From Nitrospina sp052156635 (GTDB lineage: Bacteria > Nitrospinota > Nitrospinia > Nitrospinales > Nitrospinaceae): 64,000 nt of DNA. The number at the start of each line of letters is the position of its first letter. The stretch's first letter is position 1. The notes under the pieces are model-generated. The model saw nothing but the letters and a program-made list of their open reading frames with translations, was not told the origin of the DNA and searched no databases. Below are positions 59,388 to 64,000 of the stretch, piece by piece. The stretch is taken from the NCBI RefSeq assembly GCF_052156635.1, contig NZ_JBQKUO010000001.1:310001-374000 (forward strand). The letters are read 5' to 3'. The position numbers were made by a program, and so were the translations under genes.

Positions 59388-60647
59388 TTGATTGAAATCA
59401 AACCGATCAAAGTGGCCCGCGGGACCGTAGAGGCCCCCTCGTCGAAAAGCTACACCAACAGGGCTTTTCTGCTGGCCGCGCTGGCAGAGGGCACGGTGCG
59501 CCTGGAGCGTCCCTTGTTCAGTGACGACACGCGTTACATGAGACAGGCCCTGGAGCAGTTCGGCATCGCCTGCAACGAAGAAAAAGAGGCCGTGACGGTG
59601 AACGGCACAAGCGGTACCTTGCGTACGCCGAAAGATGAAATTTTTATCGGAAATGCGGGCACCACCATGCGTTTTTTGACGACCTTCTCCACGCTCGCAC
59701 CGGGGCAGACCCGCCTCACCGGGGACGAACGCATGCAGGAACGTCCCATTGAAGATCTTCTTCAAGCTTTAAGGCAAATGGGAATTCGCGCCGAATCCGT
59801 GCGCAACAACCAGTGCCCTCCGCTTCTCATTGAAGGAGGGTCGCCACGTGGCGGCACGTTGTCTCTACCCGGAGACAAGAGCAGTCAGTACCTGACGTCG
59901 ATCCTCATCTGCGCCCCCTATTTCCAGAACGACACCACCATCGAGATCGAAGGCGAGCTCACTTCCAAGCCGTACGTGGACATCACCCTCGACATCATGA
60001 AGACCTTCGGCGTGAGTGTGCGCAATGAGTCGTATCAACGCTTCCGCATCGCGGCGGGCCAGCGCTACCGGGCGCAGACTTACCGGGTGGAGGGCGACGC
60101 CTCCAGCGCGTCCTATTTCTTTGCTGCGGCGGCGGTTACGGGAGGGGCTGTGACCGTCACCCACATCAACCCCGGAAGCGTGCAGGGCGACATCCAGTTC
60201 CCCCGCGTGCTGGAACAGATGGGGTGTGAAGTGGAGATCGGCGATGAAAAAATCACCGTCACGGGAAAACCTCTTCGCGGAATCACCATCAATATGAATA
60301 GCATGCCGGATGTGGTGCAGACCTTGGCGGTCGTTGCGCTGTTCGCCGAAGGCAAAACCACCGTCACCGGCATCGCCAATCTGCGCATCAAGGAAACCGA
60401 CCGCATTCAGGCGCTGGAAACGGAGTTGACGCGGCTGGGCGCACAGGTCGAGGCCGGTGACGATTTCATCTCCATCGAGCCCGGAGAGTTGAAACCGGCG
60501 GCCATTGAAACCTACAACGACCACCGGATGGCGATGAGCTTCGCCGTCGCCGGGCTCCGCATCCCCGGCATCCGGATCAAGAACCCGAAATGCGTCGACA
60601 AATCGTTTCCCGATTTTTTCGAACGCTTCCAGATTTTTTATGACTGA
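59388..60647 (+). CDS. aroA: 3-phosphoshikimate 1-carboxyvinyltransferase (EPSP synthase)
   Basis: This 419-residue enzyme joins shikimate-3-phosphate and PEP in aromatic amino acid synthesis. SKSYTNRAFLLAALAEGTVR, GNAGTTMRFLTTFSTLAPGQ, GDKSSQYLTSIL, DVVQTLAVVALFAEGKTTVT, RIKETDRIQAL and YNDHRMAMSFAVAGL cover the two-domain fold and active-site residues. The start is TTG at 59388 with CTGGAG seven nucleotides upstream. The downstream gene overlaps its stop by 8 nt. Confidence 0.96.
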   Translation: MIEIKPIKVARGTVEAPSSKSYTNRAFLLAALAEGTVRLERPLFSDDTRYMRQALEQFGIACNEEKEAVTVNGTSGTLRTPKDEIFIGNAGTTMRFLTTFSTLAPGQTRLTGDERMQERPIEDLLQALRQMGIRAESVRNNQCPPLLIEGGSPRGGTLSLPGDKSSQYLTSILICAPYFQNDTTIEIEGELTSKPYVDITLDIMKTFGVSVRNESYQRFRIAAGQRYRAQTYRVEGDASSASYFFAAAAVTGGAVTVTHINPGSVQGDIQFPRVLEQMGCEVEIGDEKITVTGKPLRGITINMNSMPDVVQTLAVVALFAEGKTTVTGIANLRIKETDRIQALETELTRLGAQVEAGDDFISIEPGELKPAAIETYNDHRMAMSFAVAGLRIPGIRIKNPKCVDKSFPDFFERFQIFYD

Positions 60648-62733
60648 ACACAAATACACCAACAAACTGATTCACGAAAAAAGCCCGTACCTCCTTCAGC
60701 ACGCACACAATCCCGTGGACTGGCATCCCTGGGGACCGGAGGCGTTCGAGCTGGCAAAAAAAGCCAACAAGCCGCTTCTGGTCAGCATCGGCTACGCCAC
60801 CTGCCACTGGTGCCACGTGATGGAACGGGAATCGTTCGAAGACCCGGAAATCGCGGAATACCTGAACGCGCATTTCGTTCCCATCAAGGTGGACCGCGAA
60901 GAGCGCCCGGACGTGGACAGCATTTACATGAAATCCGTGCAGGCCTTCGGCCAGCAGGGCGGCTGGCCGCTGAACGTGTTCGTCACGCCGGACGGCATTC
61001 CGTTTTACGGCGGTACGTACTATCCCTCCGTCGGACGCTACGGCCTGCCGTCGTTCCTGGAAGTGCTCACCTTTCTCGACAAAACCTGGCGCGAGGAACC
61101 TGAGAAAGTGGAGAAGCAGAGCACCGCGCTCATCAATTACCTCAAGGACGTCTCCAAACAGGAGCAGAGCACCGAAGCCACGGCGGATGACCTCGGCTTT
61201 CACGGCGAAAACAAAACCCGCGAGTTCTACTCGCAGTCCTACGACCGGCTCCACCACGGATTTCTGTTTCAGCAGCAGAACAAGTTTCCGCCCTCCATGG
61301 GCCTGTCCTTGCTGTTGCGTCATCACCACCGCACCGGCGATGCACTGAGCCTGGAGATGGTGGAGAACACCCTGCGCGCCATGAAACACGGCGGCATCTA
61401 CGACCAGATCGGCGGCGGCCTCGCCCGCTACAGCACCGATCACCAATGGCTGGTGCCGCATTTCGAAAAAATGCTTTACGACAACGCCCTGTTCGTCACC
61501 GCACTCATCGAGACTTACCAGGTGACCGGCAAGCGGGAATTCGCCGACTACGCCAACGACGTGTTGCAATACATCGACCGCGACATGACCTCGGCGGAAG
61601 GGGCATTTTACAGCGCGGAGGATGCGGACAGCGAAGGCGTCGAAGGCAAGTTCTACGTGTGGACGCAGGAGGAAATTGAAAAGGTGCTGGGCCGCGAGAC
61701 GGCGAGCATCGCCATCCCCTATTACAACGTCCTGCCCAACGGCAACTGGGAAGGCAAGAACATCCTGCACGTCAAACGCCCGCCGGAACAGATCGCCAAA
61801 GACCTCGGCCTGCCGCTGGACCATGTTGAGACCAGAATCGCCGAAGCGCGGGAAAAACTGCTGGCGGTGCGAAGCCAACGCATCCGGCCGCTCCTCGACG
61901 ACAAGATCTTAACGTCGTGGAACGGACTCATGATCCGCGCCATGGCGCAGGTGGGACGGGTGCTGGACGACGCCGACCGCATCGCCAAAGCCGAAAAAGC
62001 GCTCCACTTCATCTGGAACAACCTGCGCACGCCGGAAGGCAAACTGCTCCGCCGCTGGCGCGAGGGCGAGGCACGCTACGACGGATACCTGTGCGACTAC
62101 ACCTCCGTCGCGCTCGCCTGCTGTGACCTGTATGAAGCCACGTACAACCCGGATTACATCGAAAAGGCCGAGGCCTTGATGAAAACGGTGGAGGAAAAAT
62201 TCGGCAACGAAGGCGCGTATTACGAAACCGCAAGCGACGCGGAGGAGTTGATCGTCCGCCAGGTGTCCGGTTACGACGGCGTCGAGCCTTCCGGCAACAG
62301 CAGTGCCGCCATGGCGTTGTTGAAACTCGCCGCGCTCACCCAGAACGTGGACTACGAACGCCGCGCTGAAAAAATCTTCCTCGCCTTCTCCGACGAGGTC
62401 ACCGAATACGGCATCAACTCCTCGTTCATGATGCAGGCCCTGCACCTTTACCTGGGCGGCTGCAAACAGGTGGCGGTTCGCGGGGTGAACTCGGACAAGG
62501 GAATGGAAGCCTTCTGGCCGTTCATGCGCCGGCGGTTTTTTCCCAACACGGTGTTCGCGTTTGCGCTGGACGGCGACGCCGACGCCCAGCGGGTGCCTCT
62601 GCTGGCCGGCAAGGAACCCCTGCAGGGCCAAACCACCGCCCACGTCTGCCAGCACGGCTCGTGCCTGCCGCCGGTCACGCAAGTAACGGAACTCAAAAAC
62701 CTTGTGGACGATTACCGGCAGGTGCGCGATTGA
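60640..62733 (+). CDS. DUF255 (YyaL/SPATA20-like) thioredoxin-domain protein
   Basis: This 697-residue cytoplasmic protein has an N-terminal thioredoxin-like DUF255 domain (about 1-165) with NPVDWHPWGPEAF and the SIGYATCHWCHVMERESFED site, whose CxxC is CHWC. The remaining part is an (alpha/alpha)6 barrel similar to N-acylglucosamine 2-epimerase or glycoside hydrolases (GGIYDQIGGGLARYSTDHQW). Family function is unknown in bacteria. Its ATG overlaps aroA by 8 nt. Confidence 0.92.
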   Translation: MTEHKYTNKLIHEKSPYLLQHAHNPVDWHPWGPEAFELAKKANKPLLVSIGYATCHWCHVMERESFEDPEIAEYLNAHFVPIKVDREERPDVDSIYMKSVQAFGQQGGWPLNVFVTPDGIPFYGGTYYPSVGRYGLPSFLEVLTFLDKTWREEPEKVEKQSTALINYLKDVSKQEQSTEATADDLGFHGENKTREFYSQSYDRLHHGFLFQQQNKFPPSMGLSLLLRHHHRTGDALSLEMVENTLRAMKHGGIYDQIGGGLARYSTDHQWLVPHFEKMLYDNALFVTALIETYQVTGKREFADYANDVLQYIDRDMTSAEGAFYSAEDADSEGVEGKFYVWTQEEIEKVLGRETASIAIPYYNVLPNGNWEGKNILHVKRPPEQIAKDLGLPLDHVETRIAEAREKLLAVRSQRIRPLLDDKILTSWNGLMIRAMAQVGRVLDDADRIAKAEKALHFIWNNLRTPEGKLLRRWREGEARYDGYLCDYTSVALACCDLYEATYNPDYIEKAEALMKTVEEKFGNEGAYYETASDAEELIVRQVSGYDGVEPSGNSSAAMALLKLAALTQNVDYERRAEKIFLAFSDEVTEYGINSSFMMQALHLYLGGCKQVAVRGVNSDKGMEAFWPFMRRRFFPNTVFAFALDGDADAQRVPLLAGKEPLQGQTTAHVCQHGSCLPPVTQVTELKNLVDDYRQVRD

Positions 62734-62829
62734 AGCAACCCCCTTTTCCGTTTGCCTTTGCCCGGCGCTGTGCTAGTATTTTGGGTTGTTTTTCCAGATA
62801 AACCCTTCATCCAACAAAACTGGTGTTCC

Positions 62830-63834
62830 ATGAGAACGGCATTCATCGATACATTGATAGATAACGTGTTGTCCGGCAAGGGCATCACCCGAAAAGACGC
62901 GCTGGAACTGGAAAGCCTCAACCGGGAGGAGCTGGATTACCTGTTTGAAGGCACGAACCGCATCCGCGACCATTTCAAAGGCAACGCGGTCAAGATCTGC
63001 TCCATCGTCAACGCCAAGTCCGGCCGCTGTCCGGAAGATTGCGGCTTCTGCGCCCAGTCTTCGAAATTCGAGACCGAGTCGCCGGAATACGGCCTGATGG
63101 ACGTCGACCAGATCGTCGCCAACGCCAAGAAGGCCGAAGCCTTTGGCTCCAACGAGTTTTCCATCGTCGTCTCCGGCACGGCGATGACCGATCCGAAAGA
63201 AATGGCCACGCTCAAGGAAGCGCTTCGCCGCATCAAGGCGGAAACGCGCCTCGAGACCTGCTGTTCGCTGGGACTCATGAGCAAGGAAAACCTGCAGGAG
63301 TTGAAGGACGCGGGACTCGACCGCGTGCACCACAACCTGGAGACGGCGCGCAGCCATTTCGAAAACATCGTGAGCACACACACCTATGAAGATGAAGTCA
63401 GCGCCGTGCGCAACGCGCAGGAGGTGGGATTGCCGGTCTGTGTCGGCGGCATCTTCGGCATGGGCGAGACATTCGCCCAGCGCGTGGAACTGGCGTTCGA
63501 CATCGAGGCACTCAAAACGCAGTCGTTCCCGATCAATTTCCTGAAACCTCTGGAAGGCACGGCAATGGAAGGCATGGAGGTTCTGGACGAGTACGATGCG
63601 CTCCGCACCATCGCGCTCTTGAGACTCGTGATGCCGGAAATGGATTTGTTCGTCTGCGGCGGCCGCGAGGAGGTTTTCACCGACCACCAGGAAAAACTGT
63701 TCGCCGCCGGCGCCAACGGCATTCTCGGTGGCGACTACCTCACCACCAAGGGACAGGACCCGAAACGCGACATGGAAATGATCGAGCGCCTCGGCCTGCA
63801 CCCGGTCCTGGAAACAGAAGGGGCCCGTCCCTGA
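62830..63834 (+). CDS. bioB: Biotin synthase
   Basis: This 334-residue radical SAM enzyme inserts sulfur into dethiobiotin. CSIVNAKSGRCPEDCGFCAQ contains CxxxCxxC (CPEDCGFC) and the conserved NAKSGxCPEDC. The auxiliary cluster cysteine is in TRLETCCSLGLM, and VCVGGIFGMGE and FLKPLEGTAMEG follow. The ATG at 62830 starts MRTAFIDTLIDNVL; upstream in-frame sequence is non-conserved. No other bio genes lie in the window. It converges with the thioredoxin gene. Confidence 0.96.
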   Translation: MRTAFIDTLIDNVLSGKGITRKDALELESLNREELDYLFEGTNRIRDHFKGNAVKICSIVNAKSGRCPEDCGFCAQSSKFETESPEYGLMDVDQIVANAKKAEAFGSNEFSIVVSGTAMTDPKEMATLKEALRRIKAETRLETCCSLGLMSKENLQELKDAGLDRVHHNLETARSHFENIVSTHTYEDEVSAVRNAQEVGLPVCVGGIFGMGETFAQRVELAFDIEALKTQSFPINFLKPLEGTAMEGMEVLDEYDALRTIALLRLVMPEMDLFVCGGREEVFTDHQEKLFAAGANGILGGDYLTTKGQDPKRDMEMIERLGLHPVLETEGARP

Positions 63835-63889
63835 AACAGGGGCGAGCCCGCTCTATCTGTCTTCGACCTTCACCCCGCCAGGGTCAAAC

Positions 63890-64000
63890 TCAGGCGAGGG
63901 TTTCGTCGATCACTTTTTGAATTTCGGCTTTGGACTTCACTCCAACCAACTGCTGAACCACCTGTCCATCCTTGAAGAACAGCAGCGTGGGAATGCCGCG
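63890..64000 (-). CDS. trxA: Thioredoxin, C-terminal end (cut by window edge)
   Basis: The last 36 residues are visible: RGIPTLLFFKDGQVVQQLVG, then VKSKAEIQKVIDETLA. IPTLLFFKDG contains the cis-proline region of thioredoxin and the C-terminal helix follows. The CGPC active site lies outside the window. It converges with bioB across 55 nt, where a small CCCTG/CAGGG stem is seen but no T-run. Confidence 0.85.
   Translation of the reverse strand, partial: RGIPTLLFFKDGQVVQQLVGVKSKAEIQKVIDETLA

Noticed and set aside
60577..61878. 433-codon minus-strand open frame
   Set aside because: It is antisense to the DUF255 protein, which is supported by its CHWC motif and normal length.
1..64000. CRISPR arrays, tRNA or rRNA genes, insertion sequences, prophage
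   Set aside because: No regularly spaced repeats, tRNA-like cloverleafs, transposase or phage genes were seen; gaps are mostly too short for them.

Overview
The window looks like chromosomal DNA from a GC-rich Gram-negative bacterium. Outer-membrane maintenance systems (Tol-Pal, Mla), Sec and Tat signal peptides, lipoproteins and many c-type cytochromes support a diderm cell. The gene content (a dense c-type cytochrome cluster, secreted SUMF1/DUF1566-like proteins, a bacterial deoxyhypusine-synthase-like protein, pyridine nucleotide transhydrogenase) resembles marine nitrite oxidisers of the Nitrospinota (Nitrospina-like). That placement is an inference from overall content: no rRNA or nitrite oxidoreductase gene lies in the window. 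No tRNA, rRNA, insertion sequence, prophage or CRISPR array was recognised. Genes are tightly packed, with many 1-4 nt overlaps.

Layout. 0-4 kb: a photolyase cut by the left edge, and a very large membrane permease fused to FG-GAP repeats and an ASPIC/UnbV domain. 4-8 kb: an unknown gene, then mlaE-mlaF-mlaD-mlaC for phospholipid transport. 7.6-17 kb: metabolism and repair (GHMP kinase, 2-hydroxyacid dehydrogenase, queE, mutY, a cation diffusion facilitator, deoxyhypusine-synthase-like gene, peroxiredoxin, ispD, radA). 17-24 kb: tolQ-tolR-tolA-tolB, then pal and a secreted coiled-coil protein. 24-28 kb: efp, a methyltransferase, ettA and an unknown secreted protein.

28-35 kb is the most distinctive part. 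Seven or eight codirectional minus-strand genes encode three tandem paralogous monoheme cytochromes, a triheme cytochrome, a diheme peroxidase-like protein, a persulfide-dioxygenase/rhodanese fusion, another monoheme cytochrome and a DUF1264 protein, with a perfect 18-bp hairpin inside the cluster. It looks like a periplasmic electron-transfer and sulfur-handling module. The substrate is not evident.

35-48 kb: an exported methyltransferase-like protein, an SBF-family transporter, a radical SAM protein, maf, parvulins, SUMF1-like proteins, priA, a YqaA-cutA-msrP group. 48-64 kb: a beta-propeller protein, pntB/pntA, a 466-nt gap with an orphan terminator-like hairpin, a PAS-PAS-GGDEF diguanylate cyclase, an ADP-ribosylglycohydrolase, a four-gene operon ending in a double ThyX-like gene, aroA, a DUF255 thioredoxin-like protein, bioB, and the 3' end of a thioredoxin gene cut by the right edge.
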